Positions 35,959 through 47,990 of a stretch of 64,000 nt of DNA are shown piece by piece. A program made the translations under genes and the position numbers. The DNA is from Straminergon stramineum (lineage: Eukaryota > Streptophyta > Bryopsida > Hypnales > Calliergonaceae): NCBI GenBank assembly GCA_963920665.1, contig OY987266.1:27545439-27609438 (forward strand), written 5' to 3'. Positions within the stretch are counted from its first letter, which is position 1; every line of letters begins with the position of its first letter. The notes beneath the pieces are model-generated. The model saw nothing but the letters and a program-made list of their open reading frames with translations, had not been told where the DNA came from and searched no databases.

Positions 35959-38663
35959 AATGGGGAAACAAAAAAGAGGAAAGAGAAAAAAAAAGATCAA
36001 GATGAAAAGTCCAAAGCCCGTAAAAAAGCTAAACAAGACCGATTAATATCTTCAATCTGCAACAATGTTTCAAATGTGCCATATGTGATGCGAAGATGAA
36101 GAAATGAAGGTGCCAATAAATTGGACAAAACTTTCATACGTAAATGCCCTACAAATTACAAACGACTCACTTATGGCAGGGTTGTAATTCAAGACACGGC
36201 AACACACGAAGTGGCATTGGCTATTTGTTTTACACCATTCCTAAAAATGTCTATGAATGAATATGGTGAGTTTGAAGAACTCATTAGCATGTTATTTGAG
36301 GTTTCAGATGGGGCAAGTAATATTACTGGGAATGGGTCTCATCGAGGTGGAGGTGGAATTATGAAGGCCATTGGTTGGAGGGTTGGATTTGAATCAAATC
36401 TTATTTGCAGTAGATATGTTCGCGCACCAGAATTACAGTGTAGTAAAGTAATGCTTGCAAAGTGGGAAGATGATCAACATTTAGTTTCGGACATTGCAGG
36501 TTTAAATCTAACTAAACTCAAATTCCAATAATTTTGTATAAAGATCAATATCTTACCTTTTTTTTGGAACATTAAATCCCTTCAACCCTCATGAGACCCA
36601 TAGTGGGCTTTAAGCCGCAATTTGTTTATTCACAATACTACACATGCAATTCTGAACCATAAACCCTAAACCGCACCCCATTTCCAAGAAAGTTTCTTTT
36701 TACCCCTCGAGTGTATTTGACTATGTTTTCACTAGAAACAATCCAAAAACTTTCATTTCTAGTGCAAGTACCAAATTTGAGAATAAATACATTTTTGGAC
36801 AAATGTAACCATAGGATCTTGTAGTACATTGGATTAAGAAGACATGAATCCAAATTCAGAAATTTCCAGTCTGGATTGCAAGATATGAACATTTGAAGTG
36901 ACGGAAAGCCTTTTTGTGGCCGTACAAAAACTTGGGCAATGCACATCACAAGGTTGGGTTATTATGAAAAAATGTTTGAAATCGTTGAAACTTTTTGGAT
37001 TCATTTTTCAAATCATGTTGGTTACATTCTTGAAAATTTTTAAATCATTTGGAATTGTACAACATATGGGAAAAAATTAGCTAGTAGGAAGAAATAAAGA
37101 ATGATTCAAAATACTAAATTGTGAAAGATTCATTTATGGAATTGAAAAATGCCAATCCCAATGGTTATAATGTTGTAATAAACACCCTAAACCAAATATT
37201 TTTATTCTTTTCCAAAATTTTTATAACATATAATTATTTGTTATAAATTATAATTCCTATATGTATGGTATTTGATAAAATAATAACTATAAATATTTAA
37301 TAAATATAAATATCATAGAATAGTATAAATTAAAATTAATATTTTATTTTTATTTAGTATTTAATAAATTTTTTCAATATTTTAATGAATATATAATAAT
37401 TATAAATATTATTATTTATTGATGGAATTGAAAAACACCATCCCAATGGTAGTAATGTTACAATAAACAGTCTATACCTAACATTTTAATTTCTTTTTCA
37501 AAAATATGAAAAATTGAATTAAATAAAAGTCTTCAAAGTTTAGGATTTAGGGAAGAGATTTCATTACTACCCACAAACTACATAGAACTAAAACTCTTCA
37601 TGACTTTCATTGAAGCATTTTATGTATATATAAATGTAGAAAATGAATTTCAATTTTTCATTTATTTTAAAAGTAATTTTTAAAAAAATGATTTGTTTTT
37701 TTACCCGGGTTGCCTACCAAGCAAAGAGAAATAACATATTATACAATAACTTTTTAACCATGTATTCAAAAGTTGTGAAAATTGTTGGACATTAAAACTA
37801 CTCTTACAGCACATGTTGGGTGAAAATTTCAAGAAAAAAAATAAGAATTCCATATGTAGTGAGGTACCCCCAATTGTTGTGATGCCAAGAAACACTGTTT
37901 AGTTCTTTAGGAGTTAACTACTTATTACATTGGTGTAATATAATATTTTTCTATAAATTTATACAACATTTTCAAGAAATGTGTTTACTTAGTGGAATAA
38001 TGTTGGGTGGTATGATGTTGATTGTCTGATTTGGGAATTGTAGGATTTTACAAGACAAAATTTAAAATGCTCGCACCTGCACTTTTTCAAACAGTTGCAA
38101 CAGAGGCTTTGTCTGCAGGAATACCTGATTTGGAACAAACAGAATTTGTGAATTTGGAACAAATAGAGGATGCATTTGCGAGCACTCTTACATATACTTA
38201 CCATGACTTCTATAATCAAGTTCACTGTGATCACAATTACAATTCCTATACATATGGTATTTGGGCACCCATGAACTCTACAAATGGAAAGTTGGCTTCA
38301 TTGGCTGATGGCTTCCATTGCAATGGAGGTGAATTTGTTGTACCTAGCTATAAAGTTTGTGTTGATTTTGGAGCATGCAATGGGGTAGTCGAAGTGATTT
38401 GGCACGGAAAAAAAGACTACCATTGTACTATGTAATCAACAACAACAACTGGATTTACAAGAATTGGAACCTCAGTACAAATCTTAGAGCGATTTGCTTC
38501 TAAGCCTGAAAAGGTGAGAAAGGATTTTCAAAATGGTTATGGAGATTTGGATTCCATCAATGCAAGAATTAAAGGAGTTCATAGTAGAATCAAAGAAAAA
38601 CTTGCTTTATTAGATACGGATACAGATACAAGTGCGAGGTCAGATTCAGAGTTGGATTTATAG
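35959..38663 (+). pseudogene. TET/JBP-family 2-oxoglutarate Fe(II) dioxygenase gene, decayed
   Basis: Exon 35959-36499 follows an acceptor-like CATTATAG and begins Lys-rich. Intron 36500-38043 (CAG|GT, TTGTAG) joins in phase to exon 38044-38663, giving ...SDIA-GFYKTKFK. Iron ligands fit the HxD..H pattern: His 38223-38225 and Asp 38229-38231 (VHCDHNYN), then distal His 38421-38423 (DYHCTM). The 2-oxoglutarate Arg is 38460-38462 (FTRIGTSVQI). Between them lie YTYGIWAPMN and GGEFVVPSY, typical of the large fungal-type TET/JBP expansion. Members oxidise 5-methylcytosine or thymine in DNA. TGA at 36097 and TAA at 38433 break the frame; both are one C-to-T change from sense codons. The C-terminus is Asp/Ser-rich and ends at TAG 38661. 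An upstream exon is likely but not found. An ordinary plant dioxygenase is less likely given the motif spacing. Confidence 0.65.
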
Positions 38664-40928
38664 ATATCCATAGATTTCATGGAATTAACATATTTCTTAT
38701 GCTACATTGAATAATAAAATTAGCTGAACCCTCACTAATTTCTTGACATTTGACACTATATAAATATGTACCAGTATTATATAAGAATGAATTACTTAAA
38801 ATCCGCCAAAATGATTGCAACTTTCACATATAAGTTTGACTGTAACTTAATGTGTAGAATGTTTTTTTTTGTGGCCTTGACCCATAAATTACATCCAAAA
38901 ATTTAATTCAGAATGTCATCATGTTTCATGCTAGAATTTTCACATATATGAAATGGTATTTACATTTTAAAAATACTTTGAAATTTTTATTTTATTTATT
39001 TTATTTTAAAAAAAATGGAAATCCATTGCTAAACCACAAGTTAACATAACAGCCAAGCCAAAGGCTGGACAAGAGGAAAAGAGAAAGAGAGCCAAAGGAA
39101 AAGGCAATAGACTAGAGCCTAGTAGAGATGGATAGGGGGCCCACTTTGAAATTATTTGGGGGCTAAATCCTTGTGTGCCAAATGATTCATTACACTTTTC
39201 ATTGTGCAGTCCATTGTTGGTCAACAAAATGAACTTTCATTAAATTTTAGAAACTGACATTCACATTGAATTTGTAATCAATTGAACTATTGAAGACCAT
39301 CTCATGTCGACATGATGTAGAAAAGAAATAAAAACTTTAGCACGCCAAATAATGAATTATGGTTTCTACTTTTTTTAATCAAAATGAACAACAATCATTA
39401 GAATTTACAAACATACACTTTTATAATTTAACCAATTTTCCATCATCTCACGTAGACATGATGTGCAAAAGAGAATAAATCTTGCACATGCAATTTTGAC
39501 CATAATTGAACTTCAGAAATTTTTAGGTTTCTGAAGCTAGCCCTAAAGTTCAAGGAGTTGCAAATATAATTCCAAATCTTTGTGTTCTAGTAGAGTTTAC
39601 AAATTCCTACCATGTAGATTATAAATTTATGTTTTGATTAATTTTTGGGCCAGTTTTTTGTATACCAAGTATTACATTTGAGTTTCTAATTTAGTTTTAT
39701 GAAAAGCCCTAAACACTCATTAATTTTTTTTTCAAGTGACCTATACATTTGTTTTAAAAGAAAACTTGTTGTTATCCCTTTTAGACATGAACCCTCTATC
39801 TAAAACTTTCAACTTACATGTGCAATTCTGATCGTAATTTGACGTATTGAATGTTTAGATTTTTCTGGTCTTAGCCCATAAAGTACAAAGAGCTATAAAT
39901 TTAATTCAAAATCTTTTTGAGGTTGCCTTCATGCTAAACTTCTTATATATATTTTTAAAAATTAGATTACAAATATTTGTTTCAAATTAATTTTGGGCCA
40001 ATCTTTTATGTGCCAATAAGATTGTTTTGGTTTCCAATTTCATTAGACCCTAAACCCTTAAACCGTTACATTAGAAAAAAAATTTAAGATAGGCACATAT
40101 ATATTTGATAATCAATTTAACATCAAGTCACATAGACATGATGTGGAAACAAATTGCAACTTGCACATGCAAGTTTGACCACGTTTTGACTTTTAAAATG
40201 TGAACATGTGTGTGCCCAATCCCTAAAATACAATAAAGTAGCTAGAAATGTAAGTAACAATATTCTTGTTACACAATCATATTGGTTATAGATTTGACAG
40301 ATCCATACAACATAGATTATAAACTTAGGTTTTGAGTCATTTTTGGGGCCAATTTACTATGTGCCAAATATTTCATTTGTTTTTTTCACTTTTTATTTAT
40401 CGAAAGCCATTAACACTCATTAAAATTTACCTCAAAAGATATTTTCCCATTTCTTTTTGAATCAATTTACCATGATCACATATTACACATGATGTGGACA
40501 CGAGTTACACGTAATTAATTTCAAATTTTAGCACGAAGTGACTTGTCAAATGTTTGGATTTGCATGGCCTTGGCTCCGAAACCCTAAACCCAAAATTTTG
40601 ACTAAAATTGTTTTGAAGGTTCATTCGTAAATTTTCTCAACTATGTATCACCTAAATTTTAAATAAATATCTGGAATCATTTTTTGGCCAATTTCATGAA
40701 TGTCCACTTTTCATATATTATGTTTTCTTTTTTATCATGGAAACCCTAAACCCTAAATTTTTTTTTCAAACAAGGTACACATTTATTTTATAACCAATTT
40801 AGTATCAACTCATGTCGGCATGATGTGGAAACAAATCCAACTTGCACATTGAAATTTGACCAAATTTGAATGTGTAGAATGTTTACATAGGTGTGGTCTT
40901 GACCCATGAAGTATGACAAGCACGAAAT
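38664..40928. repeat. Degenerate repeat region, about 340-bp units
   Basis: Units share a CATCTCATGTAGACATGATGTG-like core, then CTTGCACATGCAATTTTGACC, a short TGACxTGTAGAATG, and GTGGCCTTGACCCATAAAGT. Clear copies start near 39296, 39440, 40118, 40463 and 40805, and the last three are 342-345 bp apart. A partial unit is at about 38800-38900. Interstitial CCCTAAACCCTAAA fragments are frequent. Confidence 0.7.
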
Positions 40929-41516
40929 TTAACCCCTAAAGAACAAAGGCATTTTTTGGCCGAAAATTGTCAAAAATTGCCACTTTTTAGGGCAACAAGA
41001 AATAAATGAAAAAAGGATTTTTTTTTATTCAAAATTAAACCATAGGAATTTGAACTAGACTTCTTTGAAAACATGTGCAAAAAAATTTAGAAGTTTTGGC
41101 CGCACGGATTGAAAGATTATAGTGTTTGAAGTTAGGTGAAATTTTTTTTTTCCAACCTTTTCCAACATGGCTTGCAAACTTTAACTCCTTCTAGAATGAG
41201 ATTCTTACAGAAAATAGGGTTATTTTTTTGACATTTGCATCTTAGATCATGTAAGCTACACAACCGCCACATTTCAAAATCATAGGAAGAGTTTTGCATA
41301 TGCTGTCCTAAGCTACACCAATAGCCCGCAAAGTTCAAGGCACCATAACTTCTGATCTAGGCACCCAATCGAAAAAAAAATTATATTTTTAGAAGAGGAT
41401 ACATAGTTCCACATTTTGTCCATATTTCATGCACATCTAACTAAAAATTACTTCATAGGAGCCTACCCAAGACTTCTTGCGTACACATAATGGACACTTG
41501 GTCCTTCAGGGGTTAA
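40929..41516. mobile_element. TTAA/CCCC non-autonomous element, copy 7
   Basis: The element is 40933-41512, 580 bp, with exact TTAA on both sides. The left end is CCCCTAAAGAACAAAGG and the right end, read inward, is CCCCTGAAGGACCAAGTG. It is inserted within the 340-bp repeat region. Confidence 0.85.
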
Positions 41517-42224
41517 TTGAAAATCTTGTAGTGGCTCATCGTAGAGTTCCACAAATATCTATTACAATCGGTTTTAAATTTATATTTAGAAATATTTTTT
41601 CGCGAATCCCTTTTTCACAAATATGTATTATTATGAAGCTAGAATTTGCGAATAATTGGGAGTGCTACAAATTGTAAAGAACAAAATTACAATACAAGGC
41701 ATTGTCCCTAAACCCTAATACCCAAAACCACTTTATATGGAGGGTATAAATGAAAATGGCTTTTTATTTTTAATGGAAGGAAATTCGTATTTTTGCGAAT
41801 ACATTAAGTTTCTCATAATTCATCAATATGACTAACCCTACTGTAAAATTTATATGGAATATTCTATTTCATTCCCTGAAATATGACTTGAGGCACTTAC
41901 ATTTTTTGTAATAGTCTCCATGGGAGACTGCAAAAATGTTGAAGAAACAAATATGTGAAAAAAATTGAATGACTTAGTTAAGTTTAAGGGGTTTCAACAA
42001 TTTTTGTAGATTGATAGAATGTATAATAAAAACATAAAGACATGGTGTTAAGTATGGGATAGTAATAGTTCTTTACTTACCGAAATTTTGAATTTTTCTA
42101 GACTTTTATCAAAGTCATTTAAATGGATTTCTTGTTGCACGCAATAAGAAGCCTCTTGGAAAGATTTCTTTGCATCAAATGTTTTTTCTCATAAATAATT
42201 TTTATCAATTTATTTAGATAAATA

Positions 42225-42330
42225 TTAATTCATTTACATAAATATTAAATCATTTATATAAATATTAAATCATTTACATAAATATTAATTCAGTTACATA
42301 AATATTAAATCATTTACATAAATATTAATT
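42225..42330. repeat. 22-bp tandem repeat x 5
   Basis: Units read ACATAAATATTAAATCATTT with small changes (AATTCA for AATCAT, TATATA for CATA). A simple AT-rich microsatellite-like array. Confidence 0.85.
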
Positions 42331-44680
42331 ATTTTTATGCAACTACAAGCAATATTTTGTTGAAATTTTGTTTTAAACCCTAAACCTTGATTAACTATGC
42401 CAATATTTTGAAGTGGACACAATATTTAGAGAGTCTTTGTATGTAGCGCCATTCTTTGAAACTTCTCCATACAATCAACATACGTCGTTTGCCTTAAAAA
42501 AGAGAAAGAATGTTTATTGAGAGTCAACCTAATGTGCATGATCTGCCCTTTCTGCCTAAAATTCCAAGGATGAAGAATTGCATTTTTGTCCCATGTATGA
42601 GGATTCTTTGGGTTTCACAAGGCTAAGAACACAAAGGAGCATCCTCTAGAGGTTAATGTCTTCAAATGAAACCGGCAACAAACTTTATTCAGTGTACTTA
42701 AAGTATTTGGTGCAATTATTGGTAGCCTTTTAACCCTTACTTGATGTTGAGGATGTTCTTTGTCCAAAGAAGTGACAACTGAGAATCTTCTCATGTATGA
42801 CAAATGTGCCATTGTTCATCCTTGGAGTTTTGGGCAGAAATGAAATATCTTGCATGGTAGTTTGACAACCAATGCTTAATTTTTTTTTTCTGAAGTAGGT
42901 AATGTTACACAATTCCAAGAGGGATGAGTTCCAAGATTATCTATACATCCTTCAGGCATTCAGGATTATTGGTGTTCTTCTTTGATTTGCCCCTGCTATT
43001 GTCGCTTGCTGTTGCTATTGTCTTGCATTTTCACTTTAACATGGATGTCGGACTTCATTTTCAATGAATTCGAGGTTGATTGGCCGTGGCGTCCACTTGC
43101 CACTCAACCCATTCCAGCCTATGTCCTCCTCAAGGTTTTTAGGGTTTTATGTGAACCTCTTTTGATCCAGTTTTGCGGGGTCAACCAACACAGGTATAGA
43201 TATATTTCCAGTACCAATTACCCTACCTTGTAGCTTTTATACGGAACATACATATGCATAGGTGGTTAACGTTAGATTTTCATTTCACCTGTGTGAGGTT
43301 GATGATCCCATTTCTGCATGAAGAACAATTCAAACAGAAAAGGGATTGAGAATTTATTTGAGTCCATTGTTGGCCAATTCCTGGAAGAACCCAATGATTA
43401 GTCCTCAAGCACTCATGCTAACCGGACATGGTTGATGTATCAACTTCAAACCAATGACATGCATGTGTACATGCTTTTTAATTTGGATGTCACTAAACAT
43501 TTTCAAGTCTAGTACTTTGCTGATCAATCTGGCCAAGGATGAGCTTGATATCCATTTCATCGATTTGTGTAAACATTTTGGAGGAAGGACAACACTGTGG
43601 TTCTTATCAATCATGAGAATTGAACTTCTAATATGATGTGCATCGCAATTCAGTGTGGACCTGATCTCTTCAGTAATTCAAGTTGATCTTAAATGGCTTT
43701 CACAACCGATTGGTCATCTTGCAGTCCAAGCTTCATTAGTCTTTGTGGAACTCAAGAAGCATCACAAAGAACTAGCTTCATGGAAGAGTCTCATGTGGAA
43801 GCTCAGAGTTTCTAAACCCTAATTTGCATTGCTCATGCAGAGTGCAATATGCAATTATGCATGAATACCGGCCTTGCCAGTTTAATAATTTGAAGAGGCA
43901 AAATTTGAAGTCAAGCTTCCAACTTTGCCTCTAGTTCTGGAATAGAATATGCAATGATTAATTGATGTAGGAGTGAAAGAATTTTACGTTTTACTTTAGT
44001 TAGAGTACGGTGGTCAAAAGGCTGCATGATGTGATCTTCTACTGGTAGGGGTTTAGCTGAATGTGGGTTCTGAGCTCGTGAGAAGCAAAGACATGACAAG
44101 CAACATATTTGACATCTGGGCAAAGGTGAGTGAGGTCTGTCGTTTGCATACTTGTGAGTGCAATTAGTTACCGACAATTGCTTCAGGAGGACACTTATTT
44201 GGTAAACCATATAAATTCCAATTGAAATTCTCATTATATATAGAATAAAGAGATTGATTTTTAAACAAGTATAACTCCTTGTGAAAAACATCATCACTTG
44301 CAAACCTTTGATTTGTATACTTCATTCTATGGACATTTGCTTCATGTTTGTTACTCTGGTACTCGTAAGTCTATATTGGTTTCCTAATTCAATTTACCAG
44401 TTTTGGAAGGATTGTCTAGAGTTAGTAGGTCCACTTGATCCTGACTCATGACCCTAAACAAACCAAGCAAAGTCCACCTTTGCAAGTTTGCCATTGTCAT
44501 AGAGGTGAAAGTGCAGACACAGTGTCTCACTAATTCTAGTGATATTGAATTGAACCCCATGCAAGCTGGAGTCGAGAGACTGTGAATGGCATGCATGCTA
44601 TAGTAAAGGGAGAGTTTTTGATGCATAGTGTTTTTTTGGAAGGGAAAGGTTCTTTTAATTTGCAAGCACAACAAATTAAA
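42331..44680. other. Mixed-composition stretch, no gene recognised
   Basis: Base composition is closer to coding than in the AT-rich parts. Short frames such as 42982-43233 (containing FNEFEVDWPWRPLA) and 43911-44303 show nothing I can identify. It may belong to introns or decayed exons of a gene that also includes the downstream dioxygenase remnant. Confidence 0.3.
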
Positions 44681-44686
44681 CCATGA

Positions 44687-45400
44687 TTGTATAGTGATTT
44701 TTTCGCGCTTGAAGTGTTAACTTTGTGTGCAGCTAATCACTATATCACTACTAATCTTTGGCTACTAGGTGTTGATAATTGTACAAGAATTAATGCATAG
44801 TTTTTTTAATCTTTTGCCCCATTAAAAAAACCCACCATGTTTGTACATTGATTTATTTGTGCTTGAGGAGTTTTTGAAAGGAGAGTTTTTTCTAATACAT
44901 AAGCACAACAAATAAAACAATGACTGTATTGTGATTTTTTCGTGTTTGAGGTGTTAACTTCATACGCAGCTAATCACTGTATTGTCATTCAATAATGTCC
45001 ACAAATTGATGATGACAATAATTTTCTAAACTTACTTTTTTCTTCAATGCACACTAAGTGGAACAATGACTGTATGGTGTTTTTTTTGTGCTTGAAGTGT
45101 TAACTTCGAGTGCGGCTAATCACCATATTGCCATAAATATCCACAAAGTGATGTTAGCTTTAATTTTTTCGTGCAAATTGCTTTTTATATTTTATGCATA
45201 TTTTTTTAATATTTGGCACAACAAATGACACAATAAATGTATAGTGATTTATTCAAGCTTAAGGTGTTTTTGAAAGGAGAATTTTTTCATATCCCCAATT
45301 ATGACAACAAATAAAAAAGTGATTGCATAGTGTTTTTTTCGAGCTTGAGGTGTTAATTTCATGCGCAGCTAATCACTATATTTTCATTAATATCATTTAA
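44687..45400. repeat. Degenerate repeat with GTGTTAACTT..GCAGCTAATCAC core
   Basis: Four copies start near 44687, 44922, 45063 and 45319. Each has TGTATAGTGATTTTTTCG, then GCTTGAAGTGTTAACTT and GCAGCTAATCACTATAT. Spacing is 141-256 bp, which implies insertions or deletions between copies. Confidence 0.75.
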
Positions 45401-45989
45401 GTGATGGTGAGTGCAATTTTGATGCATGTTATTTATAGTCTTTGACCACAATAGAAAAGGTAATGTTCAACATGCCTTGGTTTGGTTGGTTTTCTGGGCA
45501 CTCTTTGTCTTTTTTTTTTAAAAATTGTTTGATAAGGTAGTTTAATTAATGATATTGTTTATAGTGCCTTTATATTGACAACCATGTAATAGGATTTTTG
45601 TATTTTTTGAAACTTATTTGTACATGGAGAAATAAAAGAAAAAATATGTTTTGTCGTAAAAGAAAAGTATCGATGAAAAGTTATCCTTTATCTTTTATTT
45701 TATTCCTACATTTCTTGTCTTCATTTCATCCTTATGACATGTTTCTTCCTCCATCCATTTGTGTTTATCGAATCGTCTTTCTAATTTGCTCGTACATCTT
45801 GGTACCTTATTTCTGATGGTACATGTGTTATATATGCATACCACATTTGTCAAGGAAGGCTTTGTATTAAAGTATATTAATTTATTCTTTGTTTAGCATG
45901 AAAGTTGTCTTTCCCAAAGCGAAAGTTGCAAAGAAGGAAAAAGATGCAATTACTACCTTCCTAATTGCATGAGGACTAGATTTAGAGTG

Positions 45990-46175
45990 CAGAAAATAAG
46001 GAAGTGAAAGTCAAGAAGTGTGTCGAAGACTGTGGGCTATGTAACAATTGTTCTAGTCGAACAAAAGTGTGGCCAACTCCATGAAACCACCTTGTTATGT
46101 GGGCTTGTGGTGATTGTCAGTACCTTGCTAGGCCCTGCATGCCATCGAAATCCGAGCAGTTCAGGTAAGTCCTGA
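45990..46175 (+). pseudogene. Possible cysteine-rich exon
   Basis: A frame running to the splice-like CAG|GTAAGTCC at about 46165 encodes KKCVEDCGLCNNC and, after one TGA, WACGDCQYLARPC. Pairs of CxxC suggest a zinc-binding exon. The similarity to a known finger is not enough to name it. An acceptor-like GTGCAG lies just upstream at about 45988. Confidence 0.25.
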
Positions 46176-46884
46176 AATTCCAGTGCCCTGATCATCAATT
46201 TGGATAGGTAATTAGATTTTGATTACAAAATCGTCGCATTGTTATCCATAGAGTTTTACTTGTGCAATTTTCTTTTGGGTGGGGGGAAAATTGAAAGCAA
46301 ATTCATGAGCATGAGGATTCGAAAATAAGACTCAGCTAATGTAGGGTTGTGTTTTAGACTTTCGACCCTGGAAGGTTGAAAGTACTGAAAGACATGAATT
46401 GAATTCCACGATTGTTGCGGAAATGATGTCGACCAATAGATCAACAAACTTGGGTGTCTTCAGGGTTTTAGTCGTGCAAACTGGAGAGGCATAATAATAA
46501 GATTGAGCAACCCTGAATTGTAGGACTTATAGTAGTGGAGATGTAGTTTTCAAGGTGCACCCCTGCAAAAGCGCCTACATTTTGAACTGTCACACGAAAT
46601 CTGAAATTTTGGATCAAACGACTTCTAATAATGAAACATGAGCCAATTGAAAGTCAGGTTTGGTAAACAAAGTTGGCTATATTCCACTACTACGAGACCC
46701 TAAACCAGGACTCAATCACTACCCGAAATGTGAATCTATACGTAACATGTTTCATAAAATTTATGTGGTGCAGGTGTTTGTCACCTGAAAGCACCTAAAC
46801 CTCACCGATTTAATGGAATTGGTGATATTCATTCCAGACTCTACTCAACAAGTTACTAGCATTGATTTCAATGTGGAATGAGAG

Positions 46885-47990
46885 TTGGAGAATGAAGAAT
46901 ATATGCTTCTTGTATTGTGGAGAAGTGTTCTGAATCCAAACTTACTCCCAATCCATTTTCAAGCTGTGCAACAGACTCCTACAAGCTTCGTCAATGACGT
47001 TGGGCCTGGAGGTGCATGTCTTACGAGATTGTATGAATGGAGAAGCTTTGGAGGTCCCATCTTCCTGAAACGTAATTGTGATACCCCATGCAAGCAACTA
47101 GAGCGCGTGTTGGGATTGATTCCCCATGCAGAGTCGAGCATCGTCACTGTATTGCAACAAGAAGTGTATGGACTGGAGATTCTGAAAGACGAGCGGTGGT
47201 TCTTGGTGCCGCTGCTCCTGTATGCCTTTGTCACTAGATTTAACGTTGGCATCTCAATTGCATGTAGTTGACTTCACTTTTTATTATGGATTCCGTCAAT
47301 TCTAAACCCTGAACCAAATATTGGATTGAAAGTTAGATTTTATGCTTTGTTAATGACCTACAGTGTGGTCTCATGACACTCTTCTTTCAACCAGGTAGAA
47401 CTATCTACAAATTTTCATACAAGCATATGTGCATGGATCGTTAATTTCATGAACTTGGTGTGATCCCCCGCCAAGAACTAACCCACGAATTTTCAAAGAG
47501 CTTTCGGAACCCTAAACCGCTTGGATTTATGTTTTAGGCCTGCAAGGGCCAAATTAAATCAAATGCTGCTGATTTCTTACCCTAAACTCTACGGACAATA
47601 CTGAAATTTAAAAGTAGAGGTTATCTTTACTCATAGGTACATGGAAATCATAATTGTATGCCTACGTCTTTCGGAGAGTTTTTGTAATTGTAATTGCGTA
47701 TTTTGACTATTTGCAGTACCCTCAACTCGAAGTCGAAACCTTCATTATAGATTGGAAATTCCACTTTCAAGTGTTGAACTGTAGGTTAATAAATGAATTT
47801 GGGATGGTGTCCGATTTGCAAATTATCAGCAATGCCAAGTACAGAAGTGTGATGCATAGGGCTCAGATTTACCATACGGAGGACAAACTCTGAATTCCTC
47901 CAAGTTTAAAATACCCGTGGAGGATGCTGTTGTTGAGCTCTTCCCGGAGATGCTGCTTGAGAATAAACTTCTTGATACAACTTCCTAATA
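46885..47990 (+). pseudogene. Plant 2-oxoglutarate-dependent dioxygenase (DOXC type), decayed
   Basis: The first block (46885-47271) holds NCDTPCKQLERVLGLIPHAE, matching the NYYPPCP.PE.VLGL.PHxD stretch of plant dioxygenases such as hormone and flavonoid oxidases. SSIVTVLQQEVYGLEILKDE and WFLVPLL follow. The metal-binding HxD has become HAE. After about 500 bp of intron-like sequence, 47790-47885 encodes SDLQIISNAKYRSVMHRAQI, matching GD.LQIISN..YKSV.HR with the distal His. A frameshift then leads to EDAVVELFPEMLLENKL, the usual C-terminal block, ending near 47990. Several frame breaks and the lost first block of the family (the N-terminal DIOX_N part) show it is not functional. The exact subfamily cannot be told. 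Confidence 0.65.

Noticed and set aside
36585..37917. A TTAA/CCCC element filling most of the dioxygenase intron
   Set aside because: The right end (TTTAGGAG-TTAA) is present but no matching left end was found, so only a remnant is claimed.
1..38663. Stop codons TAG/TGA read as sense through U-to-C RNA editing or codon reassignment
   Set aside because: U-to-C editing that removes stops is known in organelles of some early plants, but this DNA has nuclear introns and repeats, and there are also frameshifts and TAA stops. Decay is simpler.
42982..43233. Short frame with WPWRPLATQPIPAYV as an exon of the dioxygenase gene
   Set aside because: It does not match the family's N-terminal block and lies nearly 4 kb upstream with no linking exons.
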